From contig NZ_AP022583.1 of the NCBI RefSeq assembly GCF_010731635.1, positions 310,001 to 374,000 of the forward strand: a DNA stretch of 64,000 bases, in the 5' to 3' direction. Position numbers and translations under genes: made by a program. The notes beneath the pieces are model-generated. The model saw nothing but the letters and a program-made list of their open reading frames with translations, was not told the DNA's origin and did not search any database. Shown in pieces: positions 17,469-26,377 of this stretch. How positions within the stretch are numbered: position 1 is the stretch's first letter; each line of letters begins with the position of its first letter. Source of the DNA: Mycobacterium noviomagense. Its GTDB lineage: Bacteria > Actinomycetota > Actinomycetes > Mycobacteriales > Mycobacteriaceae.

Positions 17469-18671
17469 ATGCCGTCTCGCCAGCTGCCTTTCCCGGTGTT
17501 CGACGCCGACAACCACATGTACGAAACCCAGGATGCGCTGACCAAGTTCCTTCCGGACAACCGCAAGCGCGTGATCGACTACGTGCAGATTCGCGGGCGC
17601 ACCAAGATCGTGGTGCGCGGCCACATCAGCGAGTACATCCCCAACCCGACGTTCGAGGTGGTGGCCCGTCCGGGGGCACAGGAGGAGTACTTCCGCCACG
17701 GCAGCGGCGGCAAGAGCTACCGGGAAATCATGGGCGAACCGATGAAGGCAATCCCCGCCTTCCGTGAACCCGGACCCCGGCTGGAGGTCATGGACGAACT
17801 CGGCGTTGACTACGCGCTGATGTTCCCGACGCTGGCCAGCCTGGTCGAAGAGCGGATGAAGGACGACCCGGAAATGACGCACGACGTCATCCATGCGCTG
17901 AACCAGTGGATGTACGAGACCTGGTCGTTCAACTACAAGGAGCGGATCTTCGCCACTCCGGTGATCACCCTGCCGATCGTCGAGCGGGCGTTGGAAGAAC
18001 TCGAGTGGTGTCTGGAGCGCGGTGCGCGCACCGTGTTGGTCCGCCCTGCACCGGTGCCTGGCTACAAGGGCACCCGGTCATTCGGGCTGGAGGAGTTCGA
18101 CCCGTTCTGGCAGGCCTGCATCAAAGCCGGAATCCCGGTGTCGATGCACGCGTCCGACAGCGGCTACACAGAGTTCGCGAACGTGTGGGAACCCGGTGAC
18201 GAGTTCCTGCCGTTCAAGCCGACCGCCTTCCGCACGCTGGTGATGGGCCACCGGCCGATCGAGGACGCCATGGGTGCGTTGATCTGCCACGGCGCACTGT
18301 CGCGTAACCCGGAGCTGCGGATCCTGTCGATCGAGAACGGCGCCGAGTGGGTGCCGCATTTGTTCAAGGGGCTCAAGGGCGTCTACAAGAAGATGCCGAA
18401 CGCGTTCGCCGAGGACCCCATCGAGACGTTCAAGCGGTGCATCTACATCAGCCCGTTCTGGGAGGACAACTTCGTCGAGGTCGTGAAGATGGTCGGCTCC
18501 GACCGAGTGGTGTTCGGCTCCGACTGGCCTCACCCCGAAGGGTTGGCTGACCCGCTGACCTTCGTCGACGAGCTCAAGGGCCTCGACCAGGAAGACGTCG
18601 AAAAGATCATGGGCGGCAACCTGATGAAGCTAATGAAGGTGTCGACACCGGCGAAACAGGTCAGCGCCTAG
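17469..18671 (+). CDS. Amidohydrolase-2 family metal-dependent hydrolase
   Basis: 400-aa TIM-barrel hydrolase or decarboxylase of the ACMSD/LigW-related group. The metal motif FDADNHMYE (D14, H16) is at the N-terminus. Further landmarks are SMHASDSGY in the middle and FGSDWPHPEG near the C-terminus, whose Asp is a metal ligand. These enzymes cut C-C or C-N bonds or decarboxylate ring-fission acids. A ribosome site AAAGGAGA lies just upstream. The protein encoded at 55410-56615 is a close paralogue. It lies downstream of the TetR-hotdog gene and is followed by a hairpin repeat. Confidence 0.88.
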   Translation: MPSRQLPFPVFDADNHMYETQDALTKFLPDNRKRVIDYVQIRGRTKIVVRGHISEYIPNPTFEVVARPGAQEEYFRHGSGGKSYREIMGEPMKAIPAFREPGPRLEVMDELGVDYALMFPTLASLVEERMKDDPEMTHDVIHALNQWMYETWSFNYKERIFATPVITLPIVERALEELEWCLERGARTVLVRPAPVPGYKGTRSFGLEEFDPFWQACIKAGIPVSMHASDSGYTEFANVWEPGDEFLPFKPTAFRTLVMGHRPIEDAMGALICHGALSRNPELRILSIENGAEWVPHLFKGLKGVYKKMPNAFAEDPIETFKRCIYISPFWEDNFVEVVKMVGSDRVVFGSDWPHPEGLADPLTFVDELKGLDQEDVEKIMGGNLMKLMKVSTPAKQVSA

Positions 18672-18680
18672 CACCGGCCA

Positions 18681-18732
18681 CCAGACGCAAAAGCCCCCAT
18701 TTCGCGTTGAAATGCGGGGCTTTTGCGTCTGG
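18681..18732. terminator. Long hairpin, dispersed-repeat type, copy 1
   Basis: A 17-bp perfect stem (CCAGACGCAAAAGCCCC with its complement at 18716-18732), extended inward by ATTTC/GAAAT. It lies 10 bp after the amidohydrolase stop. It shares the GACGCAAAAG core with the hairpins at 19593 and 50648, so it looks like a dispersed mycobacterial intergenic element that can act as a terminator. Confidence 0.6.
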
Positions 18733-18752
18733 TCAGCAATAGGGTCACCGAC

Positions 18753-19589
18753 ATGGAGCAGCGCGACCTCAACGCGGTCATCTACCAACACGATCCGCCG
18801 ATTGCGCGGATCATCCTCAACCGGCCTGACAAGGCCAACACCAAGGACTCAACGCTGGTGCGGGAAGTCGACGAGTGTCTGCACGACGCCGACCGCGACG
18901 GCGAGATCAAAGTCGTAATCCTCAAGGCCAATGGCAACGGCTTCTGCGGCGGGCATGTAGCCCGCTGGGGCCCCGACGAGAACCCGTACCCGGAGTTCGG
19001 CAGCACCTTCGAGGAGCTCTACAAGGGCACCGCTGACCTGTTTTTGTGGCCGACGTTGTATCTATGGGAGTTCCCCAAGCCGACGATCTCCCAAATCCAC
19101 GGCTACTGCATGGGCGGCGGCATCTACCTCGGATTGCTGACCGACTTCTGCGTCGCGTCCGAGGACGCGTATTTCCAGATGCCGCTTGCCCAAAGCCTCG
19201 GCGAGCCGGGCGGCCACACGATGATCGAGCCGTGGCTGATGATGAACTGGCATCGGGTCATGGACTGGCTTTTGTTGGCGCCCACGCTGTCAGCTCAGCA
19301 AGCGCTGGAGTGGGGCCTGCTCAACAAGGTGGTGCCGCGCGACGAGCTTGAGGACACCGTCGAGGAGATGGCGCGCCGGATCGCTCAGATTCCGTTGACG
19401 ACGTTGATGGCGGTGAAGAACAACGTGAAGCGGGCCTGGGAACTGATGGGGATGCGCGTGCACTTGCAAGTCAGCCACATCTTGACCAACATGGTCGGTG
19501 CGGCATCGGATGTGCAGGCGCGTCGGGCCGAGCTGCTGCAGTCAGGTTTGAAGCCACGCGATTTCGTCGACCGGGGCGACGCTCCTTAG
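18753..19589 (+). CDS. Enoyl-CoA hydratase/isomerase family (crotonase)
   Basis: 278-aa crotonase-fold protein. The oxyanion-hole regions are NGFCGGHVA and GYCMGGGIYLGLLTDF. It belongs to an unusual subgroup with an aromatic-rich middle (EPWLMMNWHRVMDWLLLAP) shared with the protein at 24257-25126. The ATG at 18753, preceded by AGGG, was chosen because the upstream TTG lies inside the hairpin repeat. Reactions in the fold include hydration, isomerisation and ring hydrolysis of CoA esters; which applies is unknown. It may be read through from the amidohydrolase or from a promoter near the hairpin. Confidence 0.88.
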   Translation: MEQRDLNAVIYQHDPPIARIILNRPDKANTKDSTLVREVDECLHDADRDGEIKVVILKANGNGFCGGHVARWGPDENPYPEFGSTFEELYKGTADLFLWPTLYLWEFPKPTISQIHGYCMGGGIYLGLLTDFCVASEDAYFQMPLAQSLGEPGGHTMIEPWLMMNWHRVMDWLLLAPTLSAQQALEWGLLNKVVPRDELEDTVEEMARRIAQIPLTTLMAVKNNVKRAWELMGMRVHLQVSHILTNMVGAASDVQARRAELLQSGLKPRDFVDRGDAP

Positions 19590-19592
19590 CGC

Positions 19593-19652
19593 GCGAGCAG
19601 ACGCAAAAGACCCTATTTCGCAAACAAATTGGGGCCATTTGCGTCTGCTCGC
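19593..19652. terminator. Hairpin, dispersed-repeat type, copy 2
   Basis: Arms GCGAGCAGACGCAAA (19593-19607) and TTTGCGTCTGCTCGC (19638-19652) are perfect complements, with a 30-bp loop. It fills the gap between the convergent crotonase and flavoprotein genes, so a bidirectional terminator is plausible. Core sequence is shared with copies 1 and 3. Confidence 0.6.
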
Positions 19653-19658
19653 CCAAGG

Positions 19659-21356
19659 TCAATGGCTCATCTCGCCGGCGAGCCTGCGGCCGGCGGCGTG
19701 CCTTGCGGCAACGTAGCCGAACACCATCGTGCTCGCGATGCTGCCGCCGGCGCCCAGATACGTTCGGCCCATCACTGTGGCAGTGATGTTGCCGGTCGCG
19801 TAGAGCCCGTCGATCACCCGGTCCTGCTCGTCGAGAACCTGGGCATGTTCGTTGGTGATCACTCCCCCGCAGGTGCCGACGTCGGCTGGATAAACCTTGG
19901 TCGCGTAGTACGGCGCCCGGTCGAGCGGGCCGATCGCGGCGTTCGGCCGATACCCAGGATCGCCCAGGCAGTCGTTGTACGCCGACTGCCCGCGGCCGAA
20001 GTCGGGATCGAGTCCCTTTGCCGCGAACCGGTTGAAGCGCTCGATAGTGTGTCCCAATTCGTCTGCGGGAATCTCTATTTGACCGGCCAGTTCACCGATG
20101 GTGTCGCCCCGTTTGACCGCACCACACTCTATCAGCTGCGACGGCAGGCGTCGCTTCAGCGGGTTGGCGCCCGCCACATACCGCCGCACGTACCCGTGGT
20201 CGAAGACCATCCAGCACGGCACCGCCTTGTTGGCGTACATCGCCTTGCCAACCTCGACGTAGGAGTTCGACTCGTTGCAGAATCGTCGGCCGGTCCCGTC
20301 GACGTAGATCGCGCCCGGACGTTGTCGCCCAGATCCGAGCGCCCTGGCCGCGTCGCCTCCGTCGGCAATGAAAACCGATGGCAGCCACCAGGCCTCGTCC
20401 AGCAGATCAGTCTTGGCGCCGAGGCGCATTGCCGTCTGCAGCACTTCACCGGTGTCACCGGCGTTGGCGATCGACCACTGGGCCTCATTGGGCTGGTCGC
20501 CACTGTAGCGGCGACGCATGTCCGCGTTGCGGCTGAAGCCGCCGGCGGCAAGCAGGACTCCATGCCGGGCCTGCACGTTCACCGCTGAGCCGTCGCGGAC
20601 GATTCGCGCTCCGACGACACGACCATCTTCGACGATGAGGTCGTCCATCGCGGCGTTTGTCCAGATCGGAGGGTCGCCGTCGCTGAGGTCGATCAGCACC
20701 TTGAGCATCTGACCGATCAGCGATGCGCCATTGGTCAACATGTCGCGCCGGCGAATCCGAGCGGCCTTGGTGCGCAAGAACACTCGCAGTGCCACAGCGA
20801 AGGCAGGTAGCGTTCGGTTGTAGTACTGTACGGAGCGCAACTCGTTGGTCTTTATCACGAACCGCCCGTAGCTCTTGGCCATCGCCGGCTGGACCTTGGC
20901 ACTCCAGGCTTGGAGCTCGGCCGCATCGAACGGAACTCCTTCGACGGCACGACCGGACTCGTTGCCACCCCTATGGTTCGGGTAGTAGTCGCTCCATCCG
21001 GGACAGCGGACAAAGCGAACGCCCTTGCGGCAAAGGAAATTGATCATTTCGAAGCCCGCATTGAGGAACATCTCACGGCGCGCCGGTGACGATGCCGCAC
21101 CGATGTCTCCTATGACGTCGTCGAAGTAGGCAAGACCGTCCTCGTGGGAATCCACGATGCCCTCGGCCCGCATCAGCGGGTTATTCGGCAGCCAGACCAT
21201 GCCACCCGAAAGTCCCGTCGAGCCGCCGATCAGTGCCTGCTTCTCCACGATCAACGGCTGCAGCCCGGAGTCGAGCGCCGCCAGCCCGGCGACCATTCCT
21301 CCCCCGCCGCTTCCCGCGATAAGCAGGTCGACGGATTCATCCCAGCGGCCGGTCAT
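19659..21356 (-). CDS. FAD dehydrogenase, 3-ketosteroid delta1-dehydrogenase (KstD)-like
   Basis: 565-aa flavoprotein of the fumarate reductase/KstD family. The FAD loop GSGGGG is near residue 14, followed by GGSTGLSGGMVWLPNN, a hallmark of this group. SDYYPNHRGG and the C-terminal LYATGNITATVMGRTYLGAGG correspond to KstD active-site regions; the Tyr and Gly of TYxGAG are kept. KstD enzymes introduce a double bond in a cyclic ketone. It is the last gene of an eight-gene leftward operon and overlaps the Rieske oxygenase gene by 4 bp, which suggests consecutive ring-oxidation steps. Substrate inferred, not shown. Confidence 0.85.
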   Translation of the reverse strand: MTGRWDESVDLLIAGSGGGGMVAGLAALDSGLQPLIVEKQALIGGSTGLSGGMVWLPNNPLMRAEGIVDSHEDGLAYFDDVIGDIGAASSPARREMFLNAGFEMINFLCRKGVRFVRCPGWSDYYPNHRGGNESGRAVEGVPFDAAELQAWSAKVQPAMAKSYGRFVIKTNELRSVQYYNRTLPAFAVALRVFLRTKAARIRRRDMLTNGASLIGQMLKVLIDLSDGDPPIWTNAAMDDLIVEDGRVVGARIVRDGSAVNVQARHGVLLAAGGFSRNADMRRRYSGDQPNEAQWSIANAGDTGEVLQTAMRLGAKTDLLDEAWWLPSVFIADGGDAARALGSGRQRPGAIYVDGTGRRFCNESNSYVEVGKAMYANKAVPCWMVFDHGYVRRYVAGANPLKRRLPSQLIECGAVKRGDTIGELAGQIEIPADELGHTIERFNRFAAKGLDPDFGRGQSAYNDCLGDPGYRPNAAIGPLDRAPYYATKVYPADVGTCGGVITNEHAQVLDEQDRVIDGLYATGNITATVMGRTYLGAGGSIASTMVFGYVAARHAAGRRLAGEMSH

Positions 21357-22696
21357 TGCAGCTCCAGGTCGGCGACTGGCACGTCGATCGTGGTATTGGT
21401 CTTCTGGATCGCGGGCACCAGCGTCTCGTAGGGCAGGCCGGCGAGAAATCCGTCGATGACGCGTTCGAAGTTTGAGATGAGCCCTTCGATCTTATCCGAC
21501 AGCCTCATGTACTCAAAGCCCTTGGAGTGAAGGCCTTTTTGTTGTCGCGGCAGATTGGAGAAGTCTTGCGCGGGAATCGGCGGCCAGCGCGGGTCGTCCG
21601 GAGCCATCGGCTTAGGCGGAGTCGGCTTCCCGGTCACCCGGTCCGGCGGGATACGGGTGAGCGACCAGATCTCGAACAGAGTCTGCTCGGGCCCGAGCGG
21701 ACGGATCCGATAGGACGAGGCGCTGCTGTAGGTGGGCAAGAGGAAATAGTGCGGGAAGCAGAACCCGATCGCGTCGGTGATGCCGCGCCGGTCGAGTTCA
21801 TTGAGGTCGGGCATGTCGCAACCCCGGGCCCGATGCCAAGCGACGACCGCGTCGTTGAGTGTGCTGCGCCAGATGGCCATCGCCTCACTCGGGTCGGCCG
21901 GCAGCTCGATGTTCTGCAGCCCCTCGGCGATGCGGATGTCGTTTTCATGTGTCATGCCGCCCATGCCCTCACCGAGGGTGCGCATGAAGTACAGGCTGGT
22001 CTGGATCAAGTTGCGTGTCGGCGACGAACCGTTGCCAGAGGTGGGCAACAGTTGGGGATGTGTCTGCGGGACGTGATAGCCCTCCATGAATGCGGCCGTC
22101 GCCACTTTCCAATTCACGGGGAGCAGACACGATTGCCACCACTCGGTGCGCAGCGACTCCACCTTCCAGGCGTCGTAGATCGAGGCGAACGGTTCGAGGC
22201 AGTCGCGCAGTGTGGGGGCACCGTCGTCAAGGTTGATCCACGCGCACCCGCCCCACAGCTCGCATCTGACCGGGACCAGGCGCAGGTCATCGGGGCAAAC
22301 GTTGTGCTCGGCGAATACCTCCGAGCGCGGCAGATAGGTGTTTTCGCCGTTGAGACCCCAGCACCACCCGTGGAACGGGCAGACAAAGGTGCGCCGTGTT
22401 CCGTTGCCTTCCACTATCTTTACTCCGCGATGGCGGCATGCGTTGTGGTAGGCACGCACCGTGTCACCGTCGAGGCGCACGACGATAATCGACTGGTCGA
22501 GGATCTCGTACTCGACGAAGTCGCCCGGCTTCGGAATCTCCTCGAGCCGACACGCCATCTGCCACACCCGCGGCCAGAACAGCTGGGTTTCCAGCGCGTA
22601 GAACTCCGCGCTGTAGTACCGCTGCTTGGGGATCCGATCCGGGACCTCAACCGCCCACGGCACCGGCAGCGGCGTCCAATTCTTAGTTGTCGTCAT
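21353..22696 (-). CDS. Aromatic-ring-hydroxylating-type Rieske oxygenase, large subunit
   Basis: 447 aa. The Rieske motif is C87-x-H89-x16-C106-x2-H109, and the catalytic iron site is MEGYHVPQTH with H208 and H213. The length and spacing match alpha subunits of ring-hydroxylating oxygenases. No beta subunit and no reductase is encoded nearby, so it is probably an alpha-only enzyme using a reductase from elsewhere. It lies between a FadD-like ligase and the KstD-like flavoprotein in one operon. The second Rieske protein in the window (1257-2420) is only distantly similar. Confidence 0.9.
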   Translation of the reverse strand: MTTTKNWTPLPVPWAVEVPDRIPKQRYYSAEFYALETQLFWPRVWQMACRLEEIPKPGDFVEYEILDQSIIVVRLDGDTVRAYHNACRHRGVKIVEGNGTRRTFVCPFHGWCWGLNGENTYLPRSEVFAEHNVCPDDLRLVPVRCELWGGCAWINLDDGAPTLRDCLEPFASIYDAWKVESLRTEWWQSCLLPVNWKVATAAFMEGYHVPQTHPQLLPTSGNGSSPTRNLIQTSLYFMRTLGEGMGGMTHENDIRIAEGLQNIELPADPSEAMAIWRSTLNDAVVAWHRARGCDMPDLNELDRRGITDAIGFCFPHYFLLPTYSSASSYRIRPLGPEQTLFEIWSLTRIPPDRVTGKPTPPKPMAPDDPRWPPIPAQDFSNLPRQQKGLHSKGFEYMRLSDKIEGLISNFERVIDGFLAGLPYETLVPAIQKTNTTIDVPVADLELQ

Positions 22697-22714
22697 GGCT
22701 ATCCCTCGTTCACT

Positions 22715-24253
22715 TCAGACGATTCGCGATGTCCGCCCCTGCCAGTAGCGGTCGCGGATGCGCCTCTTGTAGAGCTTTCCGTTCGGGTCGCGGGGCAATT
22801 GCGGGTCGAATTCGACCGTGCGCGGGCACTTGTAGCCGGCGAGGTGTGCTCTGCAGTACGCGATCAGTTCCGCCTCGAGGGACGGGCCGGGCGTGACACC
22901 GTCGTCCGGTTGCACCACGGCCTTGACTTCTTCCCCGAATTCGTCGTTGGGAACCCCGAACACCGCGGCGTCGATCACCTTGGGATGCATCACCAGCAGG
23001 TTCTCCGCCTCCTGCGGGTAGATGTTCACCCCGCCCGAGACGATCATGAACGTCGAGCGGTCGGTGAGGTACAGATAGCCGTCTTCGTCGACGTAGCCCA
23101 CGTCGCCCAATGTGCGCCAACCTTGTTCGTTGCAGATTGACGCCGTTTTGGCCGGATCCTTGAAGTACTCGAAGTCAGGGCCGCCCTCAAAATAGATTTC
23201 GCCGGGCTCGCCGACCGGAAGCTCACGTCCGTCCTCGCCGACTATATGAACCGCCGTGAGCGGCTTGCCGACAGAGCCGGGGTGCGCCAGCCATTCATCG
23301 GGCCCGATCGTCGTACCCGCGAATCCCTCAGTGCCGCCGTAGTACTCGTGGATGATCGGGCCGAACCACTTCATCATCGCCTGCTTGACGTCGACCGGGC
23401 ACGGAGCGGCGGCGTGCAAAACGCATGTCAGGCTCGAGACGTCGTATCGTTGGCGGACCGGCTCGGGCAGTTTGAGCATCCGCACGAACATCGTTGGTAC
23501 AAACTGGGCGTGGGTGACCCGGTGGGCCTCGATGAGCCGCAGCACGGTCTCGGCGTCGAACTTCTCCATAAGTATCGCCGCAGCGCCGACGCGGTTGACC
23601 GCCATCGTGTAGTTGACGCCGGCAGCGTGGTACAGCGGTGCCGGGGAGAGATAAACGCTTGAGGTGTCCATGCCGTAGCGGCGACGTAGTGCCAATTCCA
23701 GCACTGCCTGCGCCCATGACCCGTTCTCCGTGGGCAGCGGGCGGCGTACCGCCTTGGGCCAACCGGTGGTTCCGGACGAGTAGAGCATCTCGGTGCCGTC
23801 CGATGGCGGCGGAGGATCACCGGCTGCTGCCAGGGCATCCTCGTAGTAGCGCCAGCCTGGCAGTCGGCCGCCGACGGTCACGAAAACATCCAGCCCGGGA
23901 CAGCTGTCGCGGATTTGTGGCGCGAGTTCCGCGAAACACGAGTCGACGAACAACGCGCGGGCCTCGCAGTCGGCAACGATGTAAGCCACCTCGTCGGGGG
24001 TAAGGTGCGTGTTGACCGGGGTGTAGTAAAGGCCGGAAAGCTGGCAGCCCCAAGTAATCTCGAGGAACTCCGCGCGGTTGGGCAGCACGATGGCCACGCC
24101 ATCTCCGCGCCGCAGACCCGCTTCGTACAACAGCGCGGCGACAAGCTGGCTGCCGGTGTACAGCTCTGCGTAGGAGATCCGCTTACCGTCCCCGACGATC
24201 AGCGCCGGGGACTGCGGCGCGTGTCTCGGGTGGTCGGCAATGTTCACCGACAA
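22715..24253 (-). CDS. Acyl-CoA synthetase (AMP-forming), FadD-like
   Basis: 512-aa AMP-dependent ligase. The P-loop is LYSSGTTGWPKAV, the adenylate motif EYYGGTEGF, the hinge segment DGYLYLTDRSTFMIVSGGV, and the C-terminal Lys lies in DPNGKLYKRR. Seventeen bases separate it from the Rieske gene downstream and 3 bp from the crotonase gene upstream, so it is inside the leftward operon. It resembles long-chain or alicyclic acid:CoA ligases of actinobacteria; specificity cannot be assigned. Confidence 0.92.
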   Translation of the reverse strand: MSVNIADHPRHAPQSPALIVGDGKRISYAELYTGSQLVAALLYEAGLRRGDGVAIVLPNRAEFLEITWGCQLSGLYYTPVNTHLTPDEVAYIVADCEARALFVDSCFAELAPQIRDSCPGLDVFVTVGGRLPGWRYYEDALAAAGDPPPPSDGTEMLYSSGTTGWPKAVRRPLPTENGSWAQAVLELALRRRYGMDTSSVYLSPAPLYHAAGVNYTMAVNRVGAAAILMEKFDAETVLRLIEAHRVTHAQFVPTMFVRMLKLPEPVRQRYDVSSLTCVLHAAAPCPVDVKQAMMKWFGPIIHEYYGGTEGFAGTTIGPDEWLAHPGSVGKPLTAVHIVGEDGRELPVGEPGEIYFEGGPDFEYFKDPAKTASICNEQGWRTLGDVGYVDEDGYLYLTDRSTFMIVSGGVNIYPQEAENLLVMHPKVIDAAVFGVPNDEFGEEVKAVVQPDDGVTPGPSLEAELIAYCRAHLAGYKCPRTVEFDPQLPRDPNGKLYKRRIRDRYWQGRTSRIV

Positions 24254-24256
24254 TCC

Positions 24257-25126
24257 TTACGCCTGCGCGGATTCCGCTGCTTCTGACGCCGCTGCCTGGC
24301 GGCGGGCCATCTCGGAGGGTTTAATCTTGCCTTTGAGTACCTGCTGCACCAGGGCCTGCACGTCGGCGCTCAGCGACGCAAGCGCTACCAGGTCGTTGGA
24401 GCTCTGCCAATGCACCCGCATGCCCATCAGCTCCCAGGCCCGCTTGAGGTTTGCCTTCGTCGCCAAGAGTGTCGTCAAGGGAGCCTGGGCGATGTGACGG
24501 GCGATGGCCTCGACACGCGATTCGAGTTCGTCGCGGGGAACCACCTCGTTGACCAGACCGATGGCGAGCGCTTTTTGGGCGTCGATGATCTCCGCCAGGT
24601 AAAGGTAGTAGGCCGCTCGCCGCCAGTTCATGAAAACCCAGGGCTCGATGGAGCATTCGCCGGACGGCATGCCGAAACCCTGCAGCGGTGGGTACTGGAA
24701 GTAGGCGTCGTCCGATGCGATGACGATGTCGGTCGTCAGCCCGTAATGGGTGCCGCCGCCGACGCAGTAGCCGTGCACCTGCGCGATCGTCGGCTTGGAG
24801 AACTCCCACAAGTTCAGCACCGGTTTGACGAAAAGGTCGGTCTGCGGCTTCCACGGTGTGCCGGTGTGTTTGAAGCCCTCGACAAATTCCGGATAGTCGA
24901 CAGCGTTGTTGCCGATGGCGTGTCCCGAGCAGAACCCGTTGCCGTTGGCCTTGACGATCAGGACCTTGACGTCGTAGTCGCGGTCCGCGTCGGCCAGCGC
25001 GGCGTCCATCTCCTCGACAAGCTTCTGGTCTTGAGCGTTGGCCTTTTCGGGCCAGTTCAGCGTGATACGCGCGATGGCGCCTTGCTTTTCGTAGATCGTG
25101 CGCTCGCGAGTCTCTTTCAAATCCAT
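24257..25126 (-). CDS. Enoyl-CoA hydratase/isomerase family (crotonase)
   Basis: 289-aa crotonase-fold protein. NGFCSGHAIG and GYCVGGGTHYGLTTDI are the oxyanion-hole regions, and EPWVFMNWRRAAYYLYLAE marks the same aromatic-rich subgroup as the protein at 18753-19589. The ATG at 25126 has an excellent GGAGGAG site 7 bp upstream and overlaps the 3' end of the lipoyl-domain gene. The C-terminus is Ala-rich. Its place between E1/lipoyl genes and a ligase suggests a shared pathway for one CoA ester, but the reaction type is open. Confidence 0.88.
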   Translation of the reverse strand: MDLKETRERTIYEKQGAIARITLNWPEKANAQDQKLVEEMDAALADADRDYDVKVLIVKANGNGFCSGHAIGNNAVDYPEFVEGFKHTGTPWKPQTDLFVKPVLNLWEFSKPTIAQVHGYCVGGGTHYGLTTDIVIASDDAYFQYPPLQGFGMPSGECSIEPWVFMNWRRAAYYLYLAEIIDAQKALAIGLVNEVVPRDELESRVEAIARHIAQAPLTTLLATKANLKRAWELMGMRVHWQSSNDLVALASLSADVQALVQQVLKGKIKPSEMARRQAAASEAAESAQA

Positions 25127-25371
25127 GCCCTCTCCTCCGATTTGATCACGCCGATCTGGGCGCCGATGTCGTAGGTGGCGCCGACGTCTGCCGTCCATTG
25201 CACGATGCCCGATGCACCGGCCTCGATCTCTTGTTCTGCCTTCTCGGTCGCGATGACATAGATCGGCGCGCCTTCCTCGACGTGTTGGCCGTTTTCGACG
25301 AGCAGTTCGACGAGTTCGGCCTCGGACACGGCGACGGAGACCCGCGGAATGCGAATCACGAAGTCACCCAC
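25117..25371 (-). CDS. Stand-alone lipoyl (biotinyl/lipoyl-like) domain protein
   Basis: 84-aa protein consisting of only a lipoyl domain. The lipoylation site is Lys44 in IATEKAEQEIE, placed at the usual beta-turn of the domain. The start is GTG at 25371, overlapping the E1beta stop by 8 bp. In 2-oxo acid dehydrogenase complexes this domain is normally part of E2 with a core acyltransferase; here no acyltransferase domain and no E3 are encoded. It probably takes the acyl or aldehyde group from the adjacent E1 heterotetramer. Biotin attachment is less likely because the MKM biotin motif is absent. Confidence 0.85.
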   Translation of the reverse strand: MGDFVIRIPRVSVAVSEAELVELLVENGQHVEEGAPIYVIATEKAEQEIEAGASGIVQWTADVGATYDIGAQIGVIKSEERAWI

Positions 25372-26377
25372 GCGCGCTCACCGACCGAAAGGTGCGCTGC
25401 GCCGCGGCCACGATCCGGTCCGGCGACGGGTACACCTGCGACTCGAGCGCGGGGGCTGCCGGGTTGGGGACGAATCTGGCACCCACCCGTTCGATGGGTG
25501 CGGCGAGCTCACCGAACAATTCGGATTGCAGGATCGCTGCGATCTCGGCACCGGGACCACCGAACCGGACGGCGTCGTGGACGATAACTGCTCGGCGCGT
25601 GCGGCGGGCGGACTCGCACATCGTCTCGACGTCGAGTGGTACCAGCGTGCGCAAGTCGACGACCTCGGCGCTGATGTCCTGCTCCTGCAGGCCGGCCGCG
25701 GCCGCGAGCGCGTCGTGCACGCTGCGCCCGTAGCTGATCAAGGTCACGTCGGCACCGGGTCGCTTGATCTCGGCGCGACCGAGCGGGATCGCGAAGCCGG
25801 GATCGACAGGCACCGAACCGCGTTGGCTTTGCAAGCGGATCGTCTCGACGAACAAGCAGGGGTCCTCGTCGAAGATCGCCGATGTCAGCAGGCCTTTGCC
25901 GTCGCGCGGAGTGGACGGCACGATCACCTTCATCCCGGGAATGTGCATGAACCACGCTTCCAGCGTTTGGGAATGCGTCGCACCGGTGGCCAGTCCGCCG
26001 TACACCTGGGTGCGCACCGTGATCGGCGCCGTCGTGCGTCCGCCGGTCATGAATCGCAACTTGGCGGCGTTGTTGATCAATTGGTCGGCGGCAATCCCGA
26101 TGAAATCCATGATCATGATCTCGGCCACCGGTAACAGGCCGTCGATCGCCGCACCGATCGCCGCCCCGACGATCGCGGCCTCGGAGATTGGCGTGTCGAG
26201 CACGCGGTCGCTGCCGTATTTCGTCGAAAGCCCCGCGGTCGGGCCGCTCGCCCCGGGATCGGCGATGTCCTCGCCCAGCAAGAACACTCGCTCGTCGGCT
26301 TCCAGCGCCTGGTCGAGCGCGAGGTTCAGCGCCTCGCGCATCGTCATCTCTTTCTCGTCCATGCTCGGCTCGCTCAT
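25364..26377 (-). CDS. 2-oxo acid dehydrogenase-type E1 component, beta subunit
   Basis: 337-aa transketolase-type protein, the beta half of an alpha2beta2 E1 that uses thiamine diphosphate. Segments such as LLGEDIADPG, TPISEAAIVGAAIGAA and EVVDLRTLVPLDVET are typical of acetoin, pyruvate and branched-chain E1 beta subunits. The start overlaps the E1alpha stop by 4 bp, and the lipoyl gene overlaps its own stop. Together the three genes encode a minimal oxidative decarboxylation unit lacking E2 core and E3. The oxo-acid (or acyloin) substrate is unknown. Confidence 0.92.
   Translation of the reverse strand: MSEPSMDEKEMTMREALNLALDQALEADERVFLLGEDIADPGASGPTAGLSTKYGSDRVLDTPISEAAIVGAAIGAAIDGLLPVAEIMIMDFIGIAADQLINNAAKLRFMTGGRTTAPITVRTQVYGGLATGATHSQTLEAWFMHIPGMKVIVPSTPRDGKGLLTSAIFDEDPCLFVETIRLQSQRGSVPVDPGFAIPLGRAEIKRPGADVTLISYGRSVHDALAAAAGLQEQDISAEVVDLRTLVPLDVETMCESARRTRRAVIVHDAVRFGGPGAEIAAILQSELFGELAAPIERVGARFVPNPAAPALESQVYPSPDRIVAAAQRTFRSVSARG

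Noticed and set aside
21527..23140. 537-codon open frame on the + strand
   Set aside because: It is antisense to the Rieske and ligase genes, which have complete catalytic motifs. The predicted protein has no family features and is rich in Arg/Val/Gly, as expected for a high-GC shadow frame.
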